Source: Deltaproteobacteria bacterium
Lineage (GTDB): Bacteria > Bdellovibrionota > O2-12-FULL-43-9 > JACQJE01
NCBI GenBank assembly: GCA_016205125.1
Contig: JACQJE010000214.1
Coordinates: 1 to 5,736 of the forward strand
Direction of reading: 5' to 3'
DNA: 5,736 bases
Below, one piece after another: positions 1 through 5,143 of this stretch. Below the pieces are notes generated by a model. It was not told the origin of the DNA. It saw only the letters and a list, made by a program, of their open reading frames with translations, and did no database searches. The stretch's first letter is position 1. The number at the start of each line of letters is the position of its first letter. The position numbers and the translations under genes are program-made.

Positions 1-67
1 GAGAAAGGGGAATCCCCGCGGAAAAAAGACTCAATAAAAAAAGAGAGACTGTGAATTTTCTGAGCAT
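1..67 (-). CDS. 5' end of a secreted or membrane protein (partial, runs off left edge)
   Basis: An ATG at 67-65 opens a frame of 22 codons that stays open to the window edge. It reads MLRKFTVSLFLLSLFSAGIP plus two residues: a short basic N-terminus followed by a hydrophobic stretch, as expected of a Sec signal peptide or an N-terminal anchor. A strong Shine-Dalgarno sequence, AAAGGAGG on the minus strand (83-76), lies 8 nt before the ATG, which is the main reason to call such a short fragment. The gene follows the J-domain gene on the same strand after 79 nt and could be the fourth member of that operon. The product cannot be identified from the visible part. The start is well supported; the function is unknown. 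Confidence 0.72.
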   Translation of the reverse strand, partial: MLRKFTVSLFLLSLFSAGIPLS

Positions 68-145
68 GATTTGGGCCTCCTTTGCGCTCCGCTCGAAGAA
101 GAATGGGGAAGTTGTTCAGAGCCAGCGCCTTATACTCAGAAAATT
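54..145. repeat. Inverted repeat enclosing the RBS and start of the left-edge gene
   Basis: AATTTTCTGAG (54-64) and CTCAGAAAATT (135-145) are perfect 11-bp inverted copies separated by 70 nt. A few further pairs are possible just inside them. In a minus-strand transcript the 3' arm lies just inside the coding start of the partial gene and the 5' arm lies right after the J-domain stop codon, so a long-range stem would enclose the Shine-Dalgarno sequence and the ATG. It could be a leader structure or an unrelated palindromic element. No flanking target duplication is evident. Confidence 0.5.
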
Positions 146-146
146 G

Positions 147-557
147 TTATCCCTGGAAGCCGCTCTTGTCAACTTTGCTTAATAAAAGCTCTTTGGCGCG
201 AATCACGAGAATAGAGCGCTCCAGCGCAAGCTTGCGCTCTTCGGGGCTGAGGTGGCTGACCCGATCGGGATGAAACTGTTTCATCTTTTTTCGGAACGCC
301 TCTGTGATTTGGCGCGGGTTTGCCTGCGGAGAAATTTCCAACACTTGATAGGGATCAAAATTTTCTTCCGCCCATCGGAGGTAATCCTCTGCGCTTAAAG
401 AGCTGAAAAGCTCCTTTTCCGTATCATCGCCGCTTCTGAATTGGCTCTTTCTTCGGGGAAGCTTGAACAAAAGGAGGAGAAAGAGGACGATCGCGATGAC
501 CCCGTAAATGAGGAGAAAGAGCCGCTCTCCGCTGAGCAATGAGAAGAGACGATTCAC
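147..557 (-). CDS. Membrane-anchored J-domain protein (DnaJ-like co-chaperone)
   Basis: This 136-aa protein has one hydrophobic segment (about residues 12-33), a basic stretch (KLPRRKSQFR, 32-41), an acidic linker, and a C-terminal J domain from about residue 68. The J domain begins DPYQVLEISPQA, continues with a helix II rich in lysine and arginine, has the diagnostic HPD at 96-98, and ends in an amphipathic helix. The HPD motif is what J proteins use to stimulate DnaK ATPase. The basic stretch after the membrane segment suggests by the positive-inside rule that the J domain faces the cytoplasm, where DnaK is. There is no Gly/Phe region or zinc finger, so it is a type III J protein, probably recruiting DnaK to a membrane client. 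The start is GTG (557-555), overlapping the upstream gene's TGA by 4 nt (GTGA), which implies translational coupling; no good Shine-Dalgarno is visible. The client is unknown, though the neighbouring operon products are candidates. Confidence 0.88.
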   Translation of the reverse strand: MNRLFSLLSGERLFLLIYGVIAIVLFLLLLFKLPRRKSQFRSGDDTEKELFSSLSAEDYLRWAEENFDPYQVLEISPQANPRQITEAFRKKMKQFHPDRVSHLSPEERKLALERSILVIRAKELLLSKVDKSGFQG

Positions 558-1789
558 TGGGATGACTCGCAGGCTTGAGACGGGGAAGAGTTTGTCAGAT
601 GTTCTACACTCTGCGTGACTGGATTAATCAGGAGGTCGATGGGGAGAGAGCGGGCCAGCGTTTCACCTCTCTTGGTGAGGGCGGCTGACCAGACCTGGAA
701 ACGGTTCCCCTGCAATGAGGTGATTGACTCATCAATCACTATTTTTTGAGCTGTCGTTATTGTGCTTGCCAGCAATGTCTCTCCCTGAGAAATGCCAACA
801 GCGTACAGATCTGCGCTGGAAATGGCTGGCCAGCTCATTTCCAATGGGAGTCCCTTTTTTGCAATTTGCGGTGTGATGAGAAGCTCATAATCTTGCGGAA
901 AAGAGAGCGTATAACTCCGTAAAGTCTGGTCTGCGAAAAGGGTCCAGAGGATCATCTTGTGATCCTGGACGGAGCCAGCCGTAAAGAGAGGATTCTTTTG
1001 GGCGAGCGCACTGGCGGGATTTGCCTGGTAAGCGCGCGCAAGCTTCAAGACCAATTCGCCCCCTTTGCATCGGACCACGTTGAGGAGAAGAATGGCTGCG
1101 GAGGTTGTCACAATCAGTCGGGGATAACGGCTCCCGTGAAGGAGGGAGAGATCTGTAATCTCTCTCTGTTGAATCGGGAGACGGGATGCCGAGATGTCAA
1201 AAAGGAGCTCTCTCTTTCCGCTCGGCAGATATTGGTGAATCCGGGGCCCCTCTGCAAAGAGAATATGTTGTTCCAGCCAGGTAAATGCGCTCGGTCTGAT
1301 GGGGAGGGTCAGGCGCCGGAATTCAGTCGGTTGATAATCGCGGCTTGGGTCAAGGCGGTGGAGTTCTCCATTCTCGGAGAGTACCCACAAAAATTTCTGC
1401 TGATCTGAACTGAGAAGGCGGGGGGATTTGAGATTCAGAGGAAATTTTGAGATCGCGTTGAGGTTGGCTTTGCCATAAGGAGCGGGGATCTCATAGAGGC
1501 TCTTCGTGTCTTTCCCGAGCAGAAAAAGAGTGTCATTGATCCATTCGAGGTCTGCGGCATGCCGCATCTCCTCAAAGGAGGGGGCTTCTGTCAATTGCCA
1601 CGTCTGCAAGAGCTTTGCAGAAGCATATTCCTGGTCTGGCTCTTTTTTTTCAAAAGATGTCCGGAGAAGAAAAGGGAATGTTTCTTCTGACACGGAAAGA
1701 GTCGGAGCTCTCTGAATAATCCCGGAGAGAAAGGACGGAAGAGCGATCAGAAACAAGAATATCATCGCAATAAGCGATTTTTTCCCCAT
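554..1789 (-). CDS. Exported or membrane-anchored 411-aa protein of unknown function, propeller-like
   Basis: I do not recognise a specific family. The N-terminus (MGKKS, then a hydrophobic run at about 6-25) is a signal peptide or signal anchor, so the bulk should lie outside the cytoplasm. From about residue 75 to 350 the chain shows recurring short hydrophobic strands separated by polar turns, for example LEWINDTLFLLG (81-92), KFLWVLSENGELHRLD (132-147), HILFAEGPRIHQYLPSG (175-191), RLIVTTSAAILLLNV (224-238) and KMILWTLFADQTLRSY (278-293). This resembles the blades of a beta-propeller (NHL/WD-like), but that is inference from pattern only. There are two cysteines, C241 and C407. The gene starts 25 nt after the HAMP gene's stop, and its TGA overlaps the GTG of the J-domain gene, so it sits in the middle of an operon. 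The ribosome site before the ATG is weak. The reading frame is long and intact; the function is not known. Confidence 0.85.
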   Translation of the reverse strand: MGKKSLIAMIFLFLIALPSFLSGIIQRAPTLSVSEETFPFLLRTSFEKKEPDQEYASAKLLQTWQLTEAPSFEEMRHAADLEWINDTLFLLGKDTKSLYEIPAPYGKANLNAISKFPLNLKSPRLLSSDQQKFLWVLSENGELHRLDPSRDYQPTEFRRLTLPIRPSAFTWLEQHILFAEGPRIHQYLPSGKRELLFDISASRLPIQQREITDLSLLHGSRYPRLIVTTSAAILLLNVVRCKGGELVLKLARAYQANPASALAQKNPLFTAGSVQDHKMILWTLFADQTLRSYTLSFPQDYELLITPQIAKKGLPLEMSWPAISSADLYAVGISQGETLLASTITTAQKIVIDESITSLQGNRFQVWSAALTKRGETLARSLPIDLLINPVTQSVEHLTNSSPSQACESSQ

Positions 1790-1814
1790 AGATGAACCGT
1801 CTCAAATAATGAGT

Positions 1815-2405
1815 TCACGCCGCCTTCAATTTGACTGCTGGTTTGCGCAATTCCTCAATTTCCGCCTCGATCTGCGCAATGACTTGATCGATTTGATAAA
1901 CCTCTTTTCTGCCGAGATTGCGCAGAATTTCCGCACTCTGCCTCAGCTGATGGTACGCGTCAGTTAAAATTTGACGTTCTTTTTCTCTCTGCTGGCGCAG
2001 TGTGTCGATCAGCTGGTTAAAATCATCTGCGACAGCCTGGAACTCCCCATTATGGCCCAATCGAAGAGGGGGTTGTTCCCATCTCCCCTGCTGCAGATCC
2101 CGAATTCGCTCCTGCAAGGCGAAGATTGGTTGTGAGAGTCTCTTTGCTGCAAGGAGGCTGACAGCGGTCGCGGCGAGAATCATGATGATAAAAGTCTGTT
2201 CCAGATTATGGGTCAGGTATTGCTGAGAGAGGGTCAGAAGATGAATGGCGGTGGGAGAAGTCACAATGCCCGTCCTAGTCAATGAGCCGATATTGAGGTC
2301 TGCAATGTAGCGGACTGCCCAGTAATAAATCCCGCTCAAAATGAGAGCGAGAGACAAAAAAGCGATCGTATATTTTAGTTGTGTTCGATTCATTTCACTC
2401 TTCAT
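1815..2405 (-). CDS. Two-TM HAMP-domain protein without an output domain
   Basis: This 196-aa protein has a TM helix at about 13-31, a short periplasmic loop of about 38 residues, a second TM helix at about 70-88, and a HAMP domain directly after it (about 86-140). Typical HAMP marks are the proline in RLSQPI (P93) and the NGEF motif around E121, followed by AVADDFNQLIDTL. The rest (about 135-187) is a charged heptad-like coiled coil ending KPAVKLKAA. No kinase, GGDEF, PP2C or methyl-accepting signalling domain follows, and the periplasmic loop is too short for a usual sensor domain. The start was chosen at ATG 2405-2403 because GGAGGT (2420-2415, minus strand) lies 9 nt upstream. An in-frame ATG at 2426 would add seven residues but has no ribosome site; ATG 2393 is also possible. 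It is the first gene of the minus-strand operon and may be a signal-relay or scaffold protein. Confidence 0.85.
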   Translation of the reverse strand: MKSEMNRTQLKYTIAFLSLALILSGIYYWAVRYIADLNIGSLTRTGIVTSPTAIHLLTLSQQYLTHNLEQTFIIMILAATAVSLLAAKRLSQPIFALQERIRDLQQGRWEQPPLRLGHNGEFQAVADDFNQLIDTLRQQREKERQILTDAYHQLRQSAEILRNLGRKEVYQIDQVIAQIEAEIEELRKPAVKLKAA

Positions 2406-2414
2406 ACGTCTTGG

Positions 2415-2420
2415 ACCTCC
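2415..2420 (-). promoter_or_regulatory. Ribosome binding site deciding the HAMP gene start
   Basis: The minus-strand sequence GGAGGT sits 9 nt before ATG 2405-2403. It lies inside the extended frame that would begin at ATG 2426, so it favours the shorter 196-aa product. Confidence 0.6.
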
Positions 2421-2447
2421 ACTCATGATTTTCGGAAAAAAGACGAT

Positions 2448-2477
2448 TTGACTTGAGGGAGCCGCTTTGTATAGAAT
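2448..2477 (+). promoter_or_regulatory. Putative sigma70-type promoter for psd-pssA
   Basis: TTGACT (2448-2453) matches the -35 consensus in five of six positions. It is followed by TATAGA at 2470-2475 (16-nt spacer) or TAGAAT at 2472-2477 (18-nt spacer), the latter within a short TAGAATAGAAT repeat. Transcription would begin near 2484 and leave a leader of about 75 nt before psd. It lies in the 153-nt divergent gap between the HAMP operon and psd. No equally convincing promoter for the minus-strand operon was found in the same gap, although one should exist there. Confidence 0.6.
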
Positions 2478-2546
2478 AGAATGCTCTCTGACGCGATTTA
2501 TTTAGTTGAAATTACTACCTTTTTCAGTTTGGCTTTTTGACATCAT

Positions 2547-2554
2547 GAGGAGGG
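2547..2554 (+). promoter_or_regulatory. Ribosome binding site supporting a TTG start for psd
   Basis: GAGGAGGG ends 4 nt before TTG 2559-2561. The frame is closed upstream by TGA at 2538-2540 and contains no ATG or GTG between that stop and the TTG, so this site decides the start. An ATG at 2545-2547 overlaps the site but is out of frame and reads only ten codons. Confidence 0.75.
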
Positions 2555-2558
2555 CCAT

Positions 2559-3227
2559 TTGCAGAAACGGAGTGTAAATTCCTGGATCATTGCGCGGGAA
2601 GGAATTCCCTTTATTCTCTTCTGGACCCTTCCTCTCCTGATTGGGATCTTTTTTGATGTCTATCTGCTGAGTATTGCAGGTGCGGCAGGGGGAATCCTGA
2701 CCGCCCTCTTCTTCAGGAATCCTCCCCGTCATCTTCCCGCAGGGGTGACCCCTTCAACAGTGATTTCTCCAGCAGATGGAAAGATCGTTGATGTGAGTGA
2801 AGTGATCGAATCCCGGTTTTTAAAGAAGATGATGAAAAAAGCCAGTATTTTTATGTCGGTTACCGATGTCCATGTCAATCGCTCTCCAGTGAGCGGAAAG
2901 ATTATCGATCAGATTTATTCTCCCGGGAAATTCTTAATGGCACAGCGTCACAAGTCGTCTGTCTTGAATGAACAAAATGCCTATTGTTTGGAAGTGGATG
3001 ACGAGAAGAGGACGGCTGTGGTCTGTGTGCAAATTGCCGGTTTTATTGCAAGGCGCATTGTCTCGTATTTTGGAAAAGGGGATTCCCTCACTCAGGGTCA
3101 AATGATCGGATTGATCCGATTTGGTTCAAGAGTCGATATTTACCTTCCTCTGTCTGCTGAAATTCGAGTGAAAAAGGGAGATCGGGTCGCAGGTGGAGAA
3201 ACCATCATAGGAGAGCTGGCGAGGTGA
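2559..3227 (+). CDS. psd: Phosphatidylserine decarboxylase proenzyme, short form
   Basis: It converts phosphatidylserine to phosphatidylethanolamine at the inner membrane, using a pyruvoyl group made by self-cleavage. The 222-aa chain has two hydrophobic segments (about 17-34 and 36-52) and then the catalytic domain. Family marks are SPADG (70-74, with D73), TDVHVNRSP (102-110, with H105) and the cleavage motif IRFGSR, where the Gly189-Ser190 bond would be cut and Ser190 would become the pyruvoyl group. Asp, His and Ser form the known self-processing triad. The length fits the short bacterial 'PSD-related' class rather than the roughly 320-aa E. coli type. The start is TTG, supported by GAGGAGGG just upstream. 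The stop overlaps the pssA start by 4 nt, as expected because PssA makes its substrate. An archaetidylserine-type substrate is conceivable from family naming alone but less likely with a bacterial PssA beside it. Confidence 0.95.
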   Translation: MQKRSVNSWIIAREGIPFILFWTLPLLIGIFFDVYLLSIAGAAGGILTALFFRNPPRHLPAGVTPSTVISPADGKIVDVSEVIESRFLKKMMKKASIFMSVTDVHVNRSPVSGKIIDQIYSPGKFLMAQRHKSSVLNEQNAYCLEVDDEKRTAVVCVQIAGFIARRIVSYFGKGDSLTQGQMIGLIRFGSRVDIYLPLSAEIRVKKGDRVAGGETIIGELAR

Positions 3228-4024
3228 ATACCATTTATTTCCTGCCAAATGTCTTTACGACGGCAAACTTGTTTTTTGGGTTTTATTCTGTCGTTTCTTC
3301 GCTGAACGGCGATTACGTCAGAGCGGCGGCTGTCATCATTATTGCCTGTCTGTTTGACTTGCTGGATGGCCGCGTTGCGAGGGCGACGCACTCTTACAGT
3401 CAGTTTGGCGCCGAGTACGATTCCCTTGCGGACGGCATATCCTTCGGCATGGCTCCCAGTCTGCTCGTTTATCTTTCCATGTTGAAGGTATTTGGCAGAA
3501 TCGGCTGGCTTGCCGCGTTTCTCTTTCTCGCCTGCGGCGTTCTTCGGCTGGCCCGATTCAACGTACAGTCCAAATCGATTGAGAAGAGTTATTTTCAGGG
3601 ATTGCCCATCCCCATGGCGGCCGCTACGCTTGCTGGCGCGATGCTTCTTATTGAAGAGGCGGCTCTGCGGGGTGTCCAGCCTCACTTTACCGAATATCTC
3701 ACCCTGCTCATGACATTGGTTCTCGCTCTCCTCATGGTGAGCGATGTGAAATATAAGAGTTTCAAAGAAATCGATCTTAAGGAGAAACGCTCCTTTGGCG
3801 TATTAGTCATTGCTCTCTTTCTCCTTATTATTGTGGCCTTGAAACCGGAAATCATGATTTTTACATTGGCGGGTACTTATGTTGTGGTCGGTTTGACGGG
3901 TTGGGTGATTTCATCGTTAAGGAAAAAGCCGAGCCAAAAGCCGGAATCTCTGCCGGTCGATCAGAAGAGGCTCATTTTCTTTCCAAAGAGAAAGAGAGAG
4001 AAGCGTTCAAAATGGCGCTCTTAA
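3224..4024 (+). CDS. pssA: CDP-diacylglycerol--serine O-phosphatidyltransferase, type II membrane form
   Basis: It transfers phosphatidyl from CDP-diacylglycerol to L-serine, giving phosphatidylserine and CMP, the step before Psd. The 266-aa protein carries a complete CDP-alcohol phosphotransferase motif, D45-x2-D48-G49-x2-A52-R53-x8-G62-x3-D66-x3-D70; its aspartates bind the metal ions and act in catalysis. PssA-type features follow: RLARFN (108-113) and FQGLPIPMAA (124-133). About seven or eight hydrophobic segments span the chain, and the C-terminus (from about 232) is a strongly basic tail, probably cytoplasmic. The start is GTG within GTGA, overlapping the psd stop, with AGGAG (3209-3213) 10 nt upstream. 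This is the integral-membrane type II enzyme, not the PLD-like type I of E. coli. Translational coupling with psd is inferred. Confidence 0.95.
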   Translation: MNTIYFLPNVFTTANLFFGFYSVVSSLNGDYVRAAAVIIIACLFDLLDGRVARATHSYSQFGAEYDSLADGISFGMAPSLLVYLSMLKVFGRIGWLAAFLFLACGVLRLARFNVQSKSIEKSYFQGLPIPMAAATLAGAMLLIEEAALRGVQPHFTEYLTLLMTLVLALLMVSDVKYKSFKEIDLKEKRSFGVLVIALFLLIIVALKPEIMIFTLAGTYVVVGLTGWVISSLRKKPSQKPESLPVDQKRLIFFPKRKREKRSKWRS

Positions 4025-4045
4025 TATAAAAATAGTACCTGTTCC

Positions 4046-4078
4046 TCTTCGAGCGAATTTTTTTTCTTCTTCGAGCGA
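4046..4078 (+). repeat. Short direct repeat in the pssA-asd gap
   Basis: TCTTCGAGCGA occurs at 4046-4056 and again at 4068-4078, a perfect 11-nt repeat with a 22-nt period, separated by a tract containing eight T residues (4058-4065). The second copy, extended on its left, forms the 5' arm of the hairpin at 4066-4100. Part of the motif also occurs on the minus strand at 103-90. Confidence 0.65.
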
Positions 4079-4100
4079 GGCCGCAGGCCGAGTCGAGAAG
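4066..4100 (+). promoter_or_regulatory. Hairpin in the asd leader
   Basis: CTTCTTCGA (4066-4074) pairs with TCGAGAAG (4093-4100) with one bulged T, and GGCC (4079-4082) pairs with GGCC (4086-4089) around a GCA loop; unpaired GCGA and GAG form an internal loop. It lies 20 nt before the asd ATG and just ahead of its AGGAGG (4111-4116). No T run follows the 3' arm, so it does not look like an intrinsic terminator. It may be an RNA-processing or stability element, or part of a palindromic intergenic repeat. Confidence 0.5.
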
Positions 4101-4120
4101 CTGCTGCAGAAGGAGGCGTA

Positions 4121-5113
4121 ATGAACATCAGTGTTGTGGGAGCAACGGGCTTAGTGGGGCGTGAGGTGATTGAGACGCTCGAATCCAGAAATTTTCCCGT
4201 TGACCGAATCCGCTTTTTTGCCTCGAGCCATTCAACGGGAGAAATGCTTGTGTGGAGGGAGAGCTCCCTCTCCGTCGAGGTGCTCGATGAGGAGCATTTT
4301 CATCCCGCATCCGGAGAGCTTGTTTTCATGTGCGTGGATGCCGCGATCAGCAGGCATTTTGTCCCCCAGGCGCTTGATTGCGGCGCTATCGTTATTGATA
4401 ATTCTTCTGCGTTCAGACTGGAACCGGACGTCCCTCTGATTGTTCCGGAGGTCAATGGCGATCTTCTCCAGGAAGGGGGTGTTTCTCTCATTGCAAATCC
4501 CAATTGTTCTACAGCGCAGTTAGTCATGGCGCTGGCTCCTTTGGCTTCGGAATTTGGGTTACAGCGGGTCATCGTATCAACCTATCAATCGACCGCAGGG
4601 GTAGGACAGGATGGGATTGATGAGCTTTCGAGCCAGGTTGTCAGTCTTTTGAACCAAAAGCCGATATCGACAGCGATCTTCCCCAGACAAATTGCCTTTA
4701 ACTGTATTCCGCAGATCGGCCCTTTCGATGAGGAGGGGAATTCCGAGGAGGAGCTCAAGATCGTTGGCGAAACCCGCAAAATATTGCGCCTCCCTGATCT
4801 CGCTGTGGCTGCGACGGCTGTCCGCGTTCCTACATTTTGCGGACACGCGCAAGCCGTGTTGGCTGAAACAAATACGCCTGTGACGCCTGCGGATGTCTTT
4901 GCAGTTTTCTCCGGGCGTCGCGGAGTGACTGTTTATCCGCATCAGGAAGAGTATCCAGATGTCATCAGTTCTATTGGCACAGATGATGTTTTGATCGGCC
5001 GTATCCGGCGTGATCCTACTGTCCCCTTTGGAATCCAGTTCTGGACCGTGGCAGATAACCTTCGCAAAGGCGCCGCTCTCAATGCTGTTCAAATAGCAGA
5101 GATGTTGCTATAA
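4121..5113 (+). CDS. asd: Aspartate-semialdehyde dehydrogenase
   Basis: It reduces L-aspartyl-4-phosphate to L-aspartate-4-semialdehyde with NADPH, the branch point to diaminopimelate/lysine, threonine and methionine. The 330-aa protein opens with the nucleotide-binding GATGLVG (7-13). The catalytic cysteine is C129 in NPNCST, followed by the STYQSTAG segment with Q156. EEELK (209-213) and R235 in VRVP fit the substrate and phosphate contacts, and H242 in CGHAQAV is the general base. The C-terminal AADNLRKGAA-type segment is present (here VADNLRKGAALNAVQ, 310-324). Length and motifs fit a complete enzyme of the USG-1/Asd family. The start is ATG with AGGAGG at 4111-4116, 4 nt upstream. It follows pssA after 96 nt containing a hairpin and direct repeats, so it may be cotranscribed or have its own control; no clear promoter was seen in that gap. 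Confidence 0.95.
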   Translation: MNISVVGATGLVGREVIETLESRNFPVDRIRFFASSHSTGEMLVWRESSLSVEVLDEEHFHPASGELVFMCVDAAISRHFVPQALDCGAIVIDNSSAFRLEPDVPLIVPEVNGDLLQEGGVSLIANPNCSTAQLVMALAPLASEFGLQRVIVSTYQSTAGVGQDGIDELSSQVVSLLNQKPISTAIFPRQIAFNCIPQIGPFDEEGNSEEELKIVGETRKILRLPDLAVAATAVRVPTFCGHAQAVLAETNTPVTPADVFAVFSGRRGVTVYPHQEEYPDVISSIGTDDVLIGRIRRDPTVPFGIQFWTVADNLRKGAALNAVQIAEMLL

Positions 5114-5117
5114 TTAG

Positions 5118-5139
5118 TTAAGATCTTAAGGAGAAGATC
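5118..5139 (+). promoter_or_regulatory. Ribosome site in a hairpin loop, with overlapping palindrome, before the right-edge gene
   Basis: GATCTT (5122-5127) and AAGATC (5134-5139) form a perfect 6-bp stem whose six-base loop is AAGGAG (5128-5133), the Shine-Dalgarno sequence for TTG 5144. The left arm is also the centre of a perfect 12-bp palindrome, TTAAGATCTTAA (5118-5129), which begins 4 nt after the asd stop codon. The layout could display the ribosome site in a loop, or the palindrome could bind a dimeric protein. Both roles are inference. Confidence 0.5.
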
Positions 5140-5143
5140 ACTC

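Noticed and set aside
1..30. GGGG-AAT-CCCC hairpin near an A run as a terminator for a gene left of the window.
   Set aside because: It falls inside the coding start of the partial signal-peptide gene and the stem is only four pairs.
82..273. A 63-codon plus-strand frame at the left end.
   Set aside because: It overlaps the C-terminal end of the J-domain gene and the leader of the left-edge gene on the opposite strand, and has no good ribosome site.
959..1408. A 149-codon plus-strand frame within the 411-aa gene.
   Set aside because: It lies wholly antisense to a longer, intact gene in an operon, with no signal peptide, ribosome site or recognisable domain.
3117..3131. FGSR instead of the LGST-type cleavage site of E. 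coli Psd.
   Set aside because: A Gly-Ser bond in an FGSR-like context is normal for the short Psd class, so it is not a defect.
3140..3685. A 181-codon minus-strand frame across psd and pssA.
   Set aside because: It covers the conserved motifs of two well-identified genes on the other strand and its own translation is low-complexity and basic.
4047..4065. Possible intrinsic terminator after pssA, with a small TTC/GAA hairpin before eight T residues.
   Set aside because: The stem is only three or four weak pairs with a very small loop, too unstable to support a terminator call.
4577..5092. A 171-codon minus-strand frame within asd.
   Set aside because: It is antisense to the catalytic part of a clearly identified asd and shows no recognisable motif.
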